Shown one piece after another: positions 55,956 to 64,000 of a stretch of 64,000 nt of DNA. Positions within the stretch are counted from its first letter, which is position 1. Each line of letters begins with the position of its first letter. Both the position numbers and the translations under genes were made by a program. The stretch comes from Saprospiraceae bacterium (GTDB lineage Bacteria; Bacteroidota; Bacteroidia; Chitinophagales; Saprospiraceae): assembly GCA_022841745.1 (NCBI GenBank), contig JALHQW010000003.1, positions 1 through 64,000 of the forward strand. Direction: 5' to 3'. The notes under the pieces are model-generated. The model worked only from the letters and a program-made list of their open reading frames with translations, searched no databases and had not been told where the DNA came from.

Positions 55956-58900
55956 ATGTTACCCATGAATAAAATTTTCCAAGCTGCTCCTTTATTTTTC
56001 CTCCTTGTTTTTGCTCCGCAATTGCGGGGGCAAATCGTTTACGTTGCTCCCAATGGCACGGGCAACGGCAGCTCTTGGGCCAATGCCACTGGCAATCTCC
56101 GTGCTGCCCTCGACAATGCAACGGTTAGTACCCAAATTTGGGTGATGGAAGGAACCTACACACCCACTACCTGCTCCAACTGTGTCTTCAACGACCGCAA
56201 CCAATACTTCCAAATCGAAAACGGCGTAAAGCTCTATGGCGGCTTCGGCGGCTTCGAGACGGACATCAGCCAGCGCAATATTGCGGCGCACCCGACCTAC
56301 CTCAGTGGCGATATTGACCAAGACGGCACCTTAGACAACAATTCCTTTACCGTTGTTTTTACCAAAAACGTAAGCGCACTTACCGTAGTGGATGGCTTTA
56401 CCATAACGGGTGGCAATGCCGACCAATCGGGCGCTGGCCTCGGCACACCCCAGACGAGCGGTGCAGGCTGGTTCAACCTCGGTTCTACGCCGGGTTCCAG
56501 TTCCCATCCAACCATCAGCAATTGCGTTTTCCAAGGCAACTACGCCTGGGGCTATGGCGGTGGCATGTTCAGCGACGGCAGCTTCAGCGGTGCCTGCAAC
56601 CCCGTGCTCACCAACGTCCAGTTCATCGGCAACGTGGCCAGGGATGGCGGCGGCGGCATGTACAACACGGGGAGCTTTAATGGTGCGGCCAATCCGGTGC
56701 TCAATAATTGCCAGTTCATCGCCAATGTATCAGTGGAAAACAGCGGCGGCGGCATGTTCAACATGGGCCAGGTAGGCAACAGCAGCCCGGTCTTGACCAA
56801 CTGTCGTTTTGAGCGGGACACGGCATTCCTTGATGGTGGAGGCATGTACAATTTTGGACGGCAAGGCATTTCAAGCCCAGTGGTAACAGATTGTTTTTTT
56901 GAAGAAAACGTGGCGGAGCTTGGCGGCGCCGTTTACAACGATGGCACTTTTACGGGGTACAGCGGTTCCGAGTTTTTCAACTGCCGTTTCCTCGAAAACC
57001 ACTCCTCTAACGATGGTGCGGCCATGTACAACTCAGGTTACCAAGGCACGAGCAGCCCCAGCGTGATGGGTTGCCTGTTTGAAAACAACAATTCTGGCTT
57101 CGCTGGAGGAGCCATTTTCAACAATGGCAACGAAGGGGTCAGCAACCCCGTAATTCGCAACTGCCGCTTCAAGAGCAACCATGCCGATACTTATGGCGGC
57201 GCTATTTACAATTTCGGCAAAGGCAACCTAGCCTCACAAGTGCAAGGGAACAGCAGCCCAGCGTTGACGAACTGCTTGTTCCACGACAACTATGCGTTGT
57301 CGGCAGGGGCGGTTTATAACCTTGGCGCAGAACTTGGCAACGCCAACGCCGTAATTACCAACTGTACGTTCTATGGCAACCATGCCGATATTGGTGGGGC
57401 GCTCTATTGCAACGCAGGCGAACAGGGCACGGGGGTGGCCAGCCCAACGGTGCGCAACTGCATTTTCTGGGCAAATATGGCAGGCGAGGGCAAGGTATTC
57501 CGCATCATTTGGGGGACGCCCACCATCAGCAATTCCTTGACAGACGTGGCCAATTGCGCAGCACTCTACAACGGCAACGGCGGCATCGTGAACTGTGGCA
57601 GCGGCATGAAGTTCAACCTCGACCCCAAGTTCGCCAGCCCGGCCACCGGCAATTTCCACCTCGAAAACAACTCCCCAGCCATTGACAACGGCGACAACCC
57701 TGCCATCGCCGAAACAGGTGTCGGCATAGACCTTGACGGCTTGCCACGCATCTTCAACAGCACAGTGGACCTGGGCGTTTATGAGTTCGGCTCCACGATG
57801 GGAAATGCCCCGTTCATCGTTCAGCACCCGCAGCCAGTGACAGTTTGCGAAGGAAGCCCGGCGGCTCTCAGCGTTAGCGCCAACGGGGTTCAGCCATTTA
57901 TTTTCCAGTGGTACAGGGATGGTGCGGCCATTTCGGGTGCTTCGCAAAACGTGTACAGCATTGCGGCAGCAACCCAATCAAATGCCGGCAGCTATACCTG
58001 CGTGGTGACAAATGGTGCAGGCACTACTACAAGCCAGCCTGCCACGCTCACTGTCAACGCCCCTGCCTTGGTGGAACTGGAAATAGCAGCTTCGCAAACT
58101 GCGGTTTGCCAGGGCGAGCCAGTGACCTTCACTGCCAATCCGGTGCATGGCGGGCTTGCGCCAGTTTTTCAATGGTTCCTAAACGGGAACGCCTTTGGCA
58201 GCAGCATCCAGCAGTTCACCATCAACCAGTTGCAGGATGGCGACCAGTTTACTTGCCAGATGACCAGTTCGGAGACTTGTGTGCAAAGTCAAAATGCTTT
58301 TTCAAATATTTTAACGATAAATGTGGAATCGCTACTGACGGCGTCTCTTACCATCGCTGCTGATGCAGGAACGGTTTGCGAAGGCAATCCGGTCGCCCTC
58401 ACTGCAACCCCCATCAACGGCGGCAATTCCCCCTCATATTTATGGACGCTGGACGGCATGGTGGTTGGTGCGAATGCACCGACTCTCCTTGTCAATTCCC
58501 CCACCAACGGGAGTGCCGTCCAGTGTACCATGACTTCATCGAAAGCTTGCGTGGCGCAAAACCCCGTAGCCTCGAACATTTTTACCCTTCTTGTTACAGA
58601 AAACTTGGTGGCAACCATTCAAATCGAGCCATCGTTTGACTCAACCATTTGCCTCGGTGACGAGGTATGGTTCGAGGCAACGGCTTCCAATGCTGGGCTT
58701 TCTCCTGTTTACGAGTGGTTGGTAAACGGGCAGGTGGCAGGCGGAGGCGGTTCGACTTTTTCCACCAACCAGTTGGAGGATGGGGATGTGGTGGTGTGCC
58801 ATATGCAATCGTCCGAAAACTGTGTGGTGGAGAACCCTGTGCTCTCCAATGCCGTACAAGTGGCAGTGGATGTTTGCGGGGCCACGGAAGGCGTTGAAAA

Positions 58901-59156
58901 CGAGCCAGCACTTGGATTCAATGTTTTCCCTAACCCCAGCAGCGGAAAAATAATTGTTGAATTTTTTGAACCAAAAGCTATATTTGCTGTCAGAATAGTG
59001 AACGCCCAGGGTCAAATCGTACTGGCATCACTTGAGAATCATACCAATTTCCCCTTCAAATACGAGCTTGATTTGAGCAGCTTACCAAAAGGGGATTATC
59101 TATTGCAAATTATGTCCGGTACGCAGTTAGGCGTACAAAAACTGGTTTTGCACTGA
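55956..59156 (+). CDS. Secreted beta-helix/Ig protein with T9SS type A sorting domain
   Basis: 1066 residues; an alternative ATG three codons on (55965) gives an equally good signal peptide. Residues ~30-500 are parallel beta-helix repeats of the form GGGMYNxG...SSPVLTNC (a choice-of-anchor/right-handed-helix adhesin or lyase style). Residues ~610-960 are four Ig-like domains (QPVTVCEGSPAALSVSANGV ... SYTCVVTNGAGT, then C-x-G-x-P units). The end (FNVFPNPSSGKIIVEF ... GVQKLVLH) is the type A sorting domain. It is likely displayed on or released from the surface. It precedes the PorP/PorE locus by 300 bp. Confidence 0.88.
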   Translation: MLPMNKIFQAAPLFFLLVFAPQLRGQIVYVAPNGTGNGSSWANATGNLRAALDNATVSTQIWVMEGTYTPTTCSNCVFNDRNQYFQIENGVKLYGGFGGFETDISQRNIAAHPTYLSGDIDQDGTLDNNSFTVVFTKNVSALTVVDGFTITGGNADQSGAGLGTPQTSGAGWFNLGSTPGSSSHPTISNCVFQGNYAWGYGGGMFSDGSFSGACNPVLTNVQFIGNVARDGGGGMYNTGSFNGAANPVLNNCQFIANVSVENSGGGMFNMGQVGNSSPVLTNCRFERDTAFLDGGGMYNFGRQGISSPVVTDCFFEENVAELGGAVYNDGTFTGYSGSEFFNCRFLENHSSNDGAAMYNSGYQGTSSPSVMGCLFENNNSGFAGGAIFNNGNEGVSNPVIRNCRFKSNHADTYGGAIYNFGKGNLASQVQGNSSPALTNCLFHDNYALSAGAVYNLGAELGNANAVITNCTFYGNHADIGGALYCNAGEQGTGVASPTVRNCIFWANMAGEGKVFRIIWGTPTISNSLTDVANCAALYNGNGGIVNCGSGMKFNLDPKFASPATGNFHLENNSPAIDNGDNPAIAETGVGIDLDGLPRIFNSTVDLGVYEFGSTMGNAPFIVQHPQPVTVCEGSPAALSVSANGVQPFIFQWYRDGAAISGASQNVYSIAAATQSNAGSYTCVVTNGAGTTTSQPATLTVNAPALVELEIAASQTAVCQGEPVTFTANPVHGGLAPVFQWFLNGNAFGSSIQQFTINQLQDGDQFTCQMTSSETCVQSQNAFSNILTINVESLLTASLTIAADAGTVCEGNPVALTATPINGGNSPSYLWTLDGMVVGANAPTLLVNSPTNGSAVQCTMTSSKACVAQNPVASNIFTLLVTENLVATIQIEPSFDSTICLGDEVWFEATASNAGLSPVYEWLVNGQVAGGGGSTFSTNQLEDGDVVVCHMQSSENCVVENPVLSNAVQVAVDVCGATEGVENEPALGFNVFPNPSSGKIIVEFFEPKAIFAVRIVNAQGQIVLASLENHTNFPFKYELDLSSLPKGDYLLQIMSGTQLGVQKLVLH

Positions 59157-59455
59157 CATTTTGCCTTCTAGACTGGCATTTGAACTTTGTCGCTTCTTGG
59201 CCGTATTATCCTTAGCGGTATTGGGCCTTGGCAAACCTGTTTGTTCCTGTGTTTTATATTGGGACAATGGTTTGTTAGGTGCAAAATATGGTAGGAACAG
59301 CTGCGCTTGCGCACTGATTCCCTAGATATTGCGAACATTAGGCTTTAGCATTCCAAGACGAAGAACTATTTGAACAAGAACCGATTCAATAACAGTATCC
59401 CCCCTCAGCAGGTTTGCCGGTTTTGTTGACCAGGTGACCAAAACTTAGGGTAAAA
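59157..59455. other. 299-bp region upstream of the PorP/SprF gene
   Basis: No coding frame. I saw no perfect TAnnTTTG box; TATATTGG near 59258 is the nearest. No terminator hairpin stands out after the preceding cargo gene. Confidence 0.4.
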
Positions 59456-60493
59456 ATGAACATTGCCTTGAAAACAAAATTACAATTTCTTGTTCCCGTC
59501 TTTTTGTTGGGTAGCCTTGGGCTATTGGCACAGGACATTCACTTCAGCCAATACTACCACGCCCCCCTGACGATGAACCCTGCCCTCACGGCCCTTTCCA
59601 AAGGAGATATCCGTATCACCTCCATTTATCGCAGCCAATGGAACGCAGCCAATGCCCGTTACAAGACTTTCAACGTTGCTGCTGAGAAGAAATTCTACAA
59701 CATCAACCACGATAAATGGTGGTTCAGCGCTGGCCTTGACCTTGCACATGACCAAGCTGGTTTTGGCAATCTGACCAACAACCACATCCTCCTTACAGGC
59801 TCTTATACCCGCATACTCGACCGCAGAAACTTCCTTTCCGTGGGCGCATCGCTCGGCCTCGGCCAGCGGGGCTTCGACCCCGGCAACCTCACTTTTGACA
59901 ATATGTGGAACGGCGATATCGTGGACTTTAACCGCCCGACCGGGGAGGATTTTGACGATACCAATTTCACCTATCCCGACATGGGTGCCGGCGTTAACAT
60001 CCGTAGGCAATGGCCCAAAAAGCGAAGCAAGGTTGATTTTGGTTTGGGCTTTTTCCATGTCAACTCGCCAAGGCAGTCCTATTACAAAAACAAGGATTCC
60101 GCATTGCCCATGCGGGCAGCCATCACCGTTTTGCCAACTTTTCAACTGAAACCAAATGGGGATGCCGTATTTGCAGCCACCGTGCAGCAACAGGGCGAGT
60201 ACATGGAGGCAGTAGTAAATGCTGGCTATCGGCACTATACAAGCTTGCAACGGGCAAAGGAAATTGCCGTACAGTTTGGTGTGGGATTCCGTTTCAACAA
60301 CAAATTGGGCGATGCCTTTATGCCAGCAGTGGAGTTGCACTACCACGACCTCATGGTTGGCTTAAGTTGGGACTTTAATGTGTCGGAGTTCAGGACGGCT
60401 ACGAGGCGCAATGGCGGCCCCGAAATCGCCATCCGGTACATCTTGCACAAGGTTTACCCGATGAAGCTGTTCAAGGCTTGCCCCCTTATTTAG
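59456..60493 (+). CDS. PorP/SprF-family type IX secretion outer-membrane protein
   Basis: 345 residues with a signal peptide (to the Ala-Gln near residue 26). [20 protein letters not shown] is the family signature. The rest is an outer-membrane barrel with aromatic strands and the [29 protein letters not shown] and [13 protein letters not shown] strands. PorP/SprF proteins anchor or guide T9SS cargo, particularly type B cargo. The gene is followed by the 8-bp array at its stop and then by the PorE-like gene. Confidence 0.93.
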   Translation: MNIALKTKLQFLVPVFLLGSLGLLAQDIHFSQYYHAPLTMNPALTALSKGDIRITSIYRSQWNAANARYKTFNVAAEKKFYNINHDKWWFSAGLDLAHDQAGFGNLTNNHILLTGSYTRILDRRNFLSVGASLGLGQRGFDPGNLTFDNMWNGDIVDFNRPTGEDFDDTNFTYPDMGAGVNIRRQWPKKRSKVDFGLGFFHVNSPRQSYYKNKDSALPMRAAITVLPTFQLKPNGDAVFAATVQQQGEYMEAVVNAGYRHYTSLQRAKEIAVQFGVGFRFNNKLGDAFMPAVELHYHDLMVGLSWDFNVSEFRTATRRNGGPEIAIRYILHKVYPMKLFKACPLI

Positions 60494-60650
60494 AGCGTGA
60501 GAGATGTGAGAGCGTGAGAGCGTGAGAGCGTGAGAGCGTGAGAGCGTGAGAGCGTGAGAGCGTGAGAGCGTGAGAGCGTGAGAGCGTGAGAGCGTGAGGC
60601 GCCCCCTCTCACCTTCTCACATCTCTCACCCTCTCACCCTCTCTTAAAGG
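60491..60650 (+). repeat. AGAGCGTG microsatellite and complement between PorP/SprF and PorE-like genes
   Basis: 11 perfect tandem copies of AGAGCGTG (60509-60596), preceded by AGAGCGTG and AGAGATGTG variants that begin in the TAG stop codon of PorP/SprF (60491-60493). CTCTCACC-like words follow at 60605-60645, so a long stem can form. A copy-number change would alter the distance or structure between two operon genes without touching a coding frame. Confidence 0.95.
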
Positions 60651-60680
60651 GAATAATTATCCAAAACAGAAACAATTTAC

Positions 60681-63158
60681 ATGAGGCATTTTCTTCCCCT
60701 ATTCTTGTTCTTTTTGTTTGTTGGCAATTTGGCCAATGGCCAGACTTTTAAGCAGTACGTGAAGGCTGCTGACGAGGAGTTCAACGACAAGAACTATTAC
60801 AGTGCCATGAAGCATTACCAAGAGGCAATGCTCATAGAGGGCGAACTGATGGATGTGCTCTACAAATACGCTGAATCAGCCCGGCTTTTTGAATCCTACA
60901 CATTTGCTGATACGGCCTATACCAAGGTCATTGCCGCTGATAGTTTGGGCAAGTACCCGCTGGCCAAGTTTTGGTTGGCCACCGTGATGAAAAAGCAGGG
61001 CAAGTACGAGCAGGCGCAGCAATATTTCCAGCAGTTTTCCAATGAAAAAGGTGCTTTGTTTGAGGAGCAGCAGGCCATTGCGAAGCAAGAAATAGCAGCC
61101 TTGGACTGGGCCATTGAGGCCATCAAAAAGCCGGACGAGAACGTCAAAGTCCGTCACCTCGACGATGACATCAATACCGCTTATTCTGAGTTTGCTCCGC
61201 AACTTAAAGGTAAAGACCTTTACTACTCCTCGGTGAGCGAACAGCGGGATTTCAAGAAAGACGAGGCTCCACGCCAATACGCCATTGAGATGGTGGCAAT
61301 TGGCGCAAAGGGAACGGGCGAAAAATTGAAATTCAATGACCCCGACCGTCACACTGCACATGCTAATTTCACGAGGAACAACCAGCGGGTTTATTATTGC
61401 CTTTGCGATTATGTGGGCACAAAAACGGATGTACGCTGTGAGCTGGTTACCCGTACGATCGGCGATAATGGAGAGTTCGGTCCTTTGGTGAAAATGCCTG
61501 CAAGCATCAACATGCCGGGATATACCACCACCGATCCGGTCGTTTCTTTCGATGAAAAAACCAAACAGGATTGGCTTTTCTTCGTGTCCGACCGACCGGG
61601 TGGCCTCGGCAAGCTCGATATATGGTCGGTGAAAATCATGGGCGACTCGACCTGCTCGGAGCCAGTAAACGAAACAGCCCTGAACACGCCGGAGAACGAC
61701 GTCACGCCGTTTTTCCATTACCAAAGCAAAACAATGTACTTCGCCTCGGACGGGAGGCAAGGCTTCGGCGGCTACGACCTGTACAAGGCCGACCTTGACG
61801 AAAATGGCTGGCACGACTTTGAGCACCTGCCCGCCCCATATAACAGCAGCTACAACGATACCCACTTCTGGCTGAATGATACCCGCACCAAAGGTTACTT
61901 CTCCTCCAGCAGGCTGGGCAGTTTCGTGCTGGAGCCAGAATTTGAGGCTTGTTGCAACGACCTCTACGAGTTCAGCATCCAAATCGTGGACTTGAACGTG
62001 ACAACCTTTAACCGCAAGAATAGCGAGCCACTTAGCGGTGTCACGCTTGAGTTACTGGAAATTGGAAAAGAAGGAAAAATATCGCTATCCACCACGACTA
62101 ACCCCGATGGCAATGACTTTACTTTCCCCCTTAAGAAAGGGGCAAAATATGAGGTACTGGCCACCCGTCCCGGCTTTCTGCCCATTAAGGAGAACATAGA
62201 CCTTACCGTGCCCATCAATGAACGCACCATTGAGCGGAAGCTCTACCTCGTGCCAGAGAAAGTGGACCTGCACGTTGAATCGTTCAACAAGAAAAACGGC
62301 AACCCGCTGAAAGGCGTGGAAGTGCGCCTCGTGGTGAACGGACAGGAGGTGGATTTTAGAAAGAACGAGCAAGGCAACAACGTGGACTTTGTGCTCGATA
62401 GGGGCAAGGAGTACCAGCTGATTGGTTCTAAAGTGGCCTATTTTTCGGATACCATTTCTATTTATTTGGACTCTCTGAACCAAGTATTCAGGAAGGACGC
62501 TCCAAATGTTGATTTGCGAATAGATGTTTTAACTACTGATGTTAGCCAAAAACTTTATCTAAAACCAAAGGAAATTGAGGACTTCCCACCTTTGGTCATC
62601 TACTTCGACAACGACCAACCGAACCCTCGCACCCGGAAGACAACGACCGAGTTCAGCTACAAGGAGACTTGGGAGAAATACATGGAGCGCAAGGACACTT
62701 TCATCAATGAATACGTGACCGCCCTTTCGGGCTTCGATAGCATCACCAATGCCCGCAGGATGGACGCCTTTTTCGAACGGGAGGTGAACAATGGCTACCT
62801 GAGCTTGGAGGTCTTCAGCGAGAACATCCTCGAAATTATGGGCGATGGCGGCTTCAAGGTGGAATTGATTATACAGGGCTTCACCAGCCCTAGGGCCAGC
62901 GAGGACTACAATTTCGACCTCTCACAGCGGCGCTCCGATTGCTTGAAAAACCATTTTGAGACTTGGCGAGACGGTGCGCTAAAGCCTTTTGTTGAAAAGG
63001 GCATGTTGACAATGCAGGTGGTGGGCTATGGCGAAAAATTGTCGCCCCAGTTCATCAGCGACCGCTTGGACGACGAGCGGGGCAGCATCTATTCCGTGGT
63101 GGCGTCCTTCGAGCGTAAGGTGGCCATCATTGGTGCCCGTAGGGTGGCAGAGAATTGA
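60681..63158 (+). CDS. PorE-like protein: TPR, PD40 propeller, CRD and OmpA-like domain
   Basis: 825 residues with a signal peptide (MRHFLPLFLFFLFVGNLANG). TPR-like helices at ~22-150 (YYSAMKHYQEAMLIEGEL, AKFWLATVMKKQGKYEQAQ) precede a PD40 propeller at ~165-430 (DIWSVKIMGDSTC, YFASDGRQGFGGYDLYKA). Two carboxypeptidase-regulatory-like repeats follow at ~435-590, and an OmpA-like end at ~635-810. In the OmpA motif the usual HTD reads FTS, while NFDLSQRRSDCLKNHF is kept, so peptidoglycan contact may be altered. This is the domain order of PorE. It follows PorP/SprF and precedes the gliding protein at 63212. Confidence 0.9.
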   Translation: MRHFLPLFLFFLFVGNLANGQTFKQYVKAADEEFNDKNYYSAMKHYQEAMLIEGELMDVLYKYAESARLFESYTFADTAYTKVIAADSLGKYPLAKFWLATVMKKQGKYEQAQQYFQQFSNEKGALFEEQQAIAKQEIAALDWAIEAIKKPDENVKVRHLDDDINTAYSEFAPQLKGKDLYYSSVSEQRDFKKDEAPRQYAIEMVAIGAKGTGEKLKFNDPDRHTAHANFTRNNQRVYYCLCDYVGTKTDVRCELVTRTIGDNGEFGPLVKMPASINMPGYTTTDPVVSFDEKTKQDWLFFVSDRPGGLGKLDIWSVKIMGDSTCSEPVNETALNTPENDVTPFFHYQSKTMYFASDGRQGFGGYDLYKADLDENGWHDFEHLPAPYNSSYNDTHFWLNDTRTKGYFSSSRLGSFVLEPEFEACCNDLYEFSIQIVDLNVTTFNRKNSEPLSGVTLELLEIGKEGKISLSTTTNPDGNDFTFPLKKGAKYEVLATRPGFLPIKENIDLTVPINERTIERKLYLVPEKVDLHVESFNKKNGNPLKGVEVRLVVNGQEVDFRKNEQGNNVDFVLDRGKEYQLIGSKVAYFSDTISIYLDSLNQVFRKDAPNVDLRIDVLTTDVSQKLYLKPKEIEDFPPLVIYFDNDQPNPRTRKTTTEFSYKETWEKYMERKDTFINEYVTALSGFDSITNARRMDAFFEREVNNGYLSLEVFSENILEIMGDGGFKVELIIQGFTSPRASEDYNFDLSQRRSDCLKNHFETWRDGALKPFVEKGMLTMQVVGYGEKLSPQFISDRLDDERGSIYSVVASFERKVAIIGARRVAEN

Positions 63159-63211
63159 ATTATCCCATATATAAACGCTCTTTTTTAACCTTTGAACGAA
63201 TTTTATCCGAG

Positions 63212-64000
63212 ATGAAAAATCCAAAACAAATATTTAGAACCTCAGCGTTGGCAGCATTGATGGTTATCGGGGCATCGGTTTACAGCCCTGTTTTTGCCAC
63301 GCATATAGTGGGCGGCGAGCTTGGCTACCGTTACCTTGGCAACGATACATTCTTGATTACCCTTGACCTTTACCGTGACTTTTGCGGGGAAAACGCTGCG
63401 GGCTTGGACTTCTACTCTTTCATTGACTTCTTCGATGAGAATGGGAATCAATTACCGCAGTCAATTATTCCAAACAGCCAAAAAACACTTAACCAGATTT
63501 CTGTTGACACCATACCCAATAATATTGCAGGCGACCCATGCTTGTTTGTGCCCAGCAATGTCTGCATTGAACGTTCGAGATGGGAACGGAAGTACAAAAT
63601 CACTTCCCCAGGTGGTTTCTATGTGGTTTACCAACGTTGCTGCCGCAATGACAATATATTGAACATCCTCAACTCCCTGAATTCTGGTGCCACCTATTTC
63701 TTGCATATCACACCACTGGCAAGGCAATTCCAAAATAATAGCCCCAGTTTTGGTTTCTACCCACCTGTGTTTGTTTGTGTCAATACACCATTGAACCACC
63801 CACATGCTGCCACCGATATAGATGGAGACAGCTTGGTTTACAAGCTATATACTCCCTTCCTTGGCGCAGCACCTAACTTAGAACAACCACAACCTGCACC
63901 CTCCGGCGCTGGTATCGGTATAATTTCACCACCGCCTTTTGATACGGTAACCTTAAACGCCCCATACTACAACCTACAACAAATGCTTGGGCCAAGTTCC
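63212..64000 (+). CDS. Gliding-motility-associated giant protein, N-terminal part (runs off the window)
   Basis: 263 codons from the ATG at 63212 to the window edge with no stop. The signal peptide is MKNPKQIFRTSALAALMVIG ending in the VFA-T region. HIVGGELGYRYLGNDTFLIT follows, then conserved segments (YRDFCGE, YVVYQRCCRNDNILN, ATDIDGDSLVYKLYTPF) typical of the N-terminal domain of type B T9SS proteins such as SprB-like adhesins. The C-terminus, where a type B sorting domain would lie, is outside. It lies 53 bp after the PorE-like gene on the same strand, so PorP/SprF, PorE-like and cargo form one module. Confidence 0.9.
   Translation, partial: MKNPKQIFRTSALAALMVIGASVYSPVFATHIVGGELGYRYLGNDTFLITLDLYRDFCGENAAGLDFYSFIDFFDENGNQLPQSIIPNSQKTLNQISVDTIPNNIAGDPCLFVPSNVCIERSRWERKYKITSPGGFYVVYQRCCRNDNILNILNSLNSGATYFLHITPLARQFQNNSPSFGFYPPVFVCVNTPLNHPHAATDIDGDSLVYKLYTPFLGAAPNLEQPQPAPSGAGIGIISPPPFDTVTLNAPYYNLQQMLGPSS

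Noticed and set aside
60509-60596. CRISPR-like regular repeat
   Set aside because: Units are 8 bp with no spacers; it is a microsatellite.

Overview
The window reads as chromosomal DNA of a member of the Bacteroidota, most likely a Saprospirales-like gliding or particle-degrading bacterium. The evidence is the set of very large secreted proteins with type IX secretion (T9SS) sorting domains of both type A and type B, PorP/SprF and PorE-like outer-membrane components, TonB-dependent and OmpA/PD40 proteins, promoters of the TAnnTTTG (-7) type, and few visible Shine-Dalgarno sequences. The order-level placement is inference. I see no rRNA, tRNA, prophage or CRISPR array.

Layout. 1-117: edge of an ISL3-like insertion sequence. 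138-5726: OmpA/PD40 protein, an HNH nuclease with a small partner, and formate-THF ligase (fhs). 6016-18703: T9SS cargo, namely a 2190-residue type B protein, an M43-like metalloprotease/beta-helix protein, a type A protein, and a headless type B fragment. 18852-29244: TonB receptor, PIN toxin-antitoxin pair, secreted cyclophilin, small proteins, RNase H (viroplasmin type), ceramidase-like membrane enzyme, SAM hydroxide adenosyltransferase and PhoH. 29543-36969: secreted proteases M36, S8 and M57. 37035-50277: mostly housekeeping and small accessory genes (ECF sigma, greA, HIT, recJ, MFP, lipid kinase, GtrA, iodotyrosine-deiodinase-like flavoprotein, ORF6N, TIGR02757, a degenerate M48-like lipoprotein, rfbA, DUF2199, receiver domain). 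50384-54187: DUF4276 plus AAA ATPase pair (possible defence module) beside a fused branched-chain 2-oxoacid dehydrogenase E1. 54318-55858: YoeB-type toxin-antitoxin, a tiny membrane protein and a GT2 glycosyltransferase. 55956-64000: a T9SS type A beta-helix/Ig protein, then PorP/SprF, a PorE-like protein and the start of a gliding-motility-associated giant protein, which looks like one secretion module.

The most unusual theme is DNA repeats. At least ten loci carry short tandem words of 7-8 bp, each locus with its own word, usually followed by the inverted complement so that the RNA would fold. In ten genes the array starts at, spans or closely follows the stop codon. A separate 28-bp core containing the hairpin CCCGA-cacc-TCGGG occurs three times next to such arrays. 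One copy with its heptads is translated in frame inside the linker of the fused E1 enzyme. A related hairpin-plus-octad unit is translated inside the linker of RNase H, and its hairpin differs from a second copy (2601-2692) by a compensated base-pair change. This is the best candidate here for an undescribed system: mobile or expanding small repeats that provide gene ends and protein linkers.
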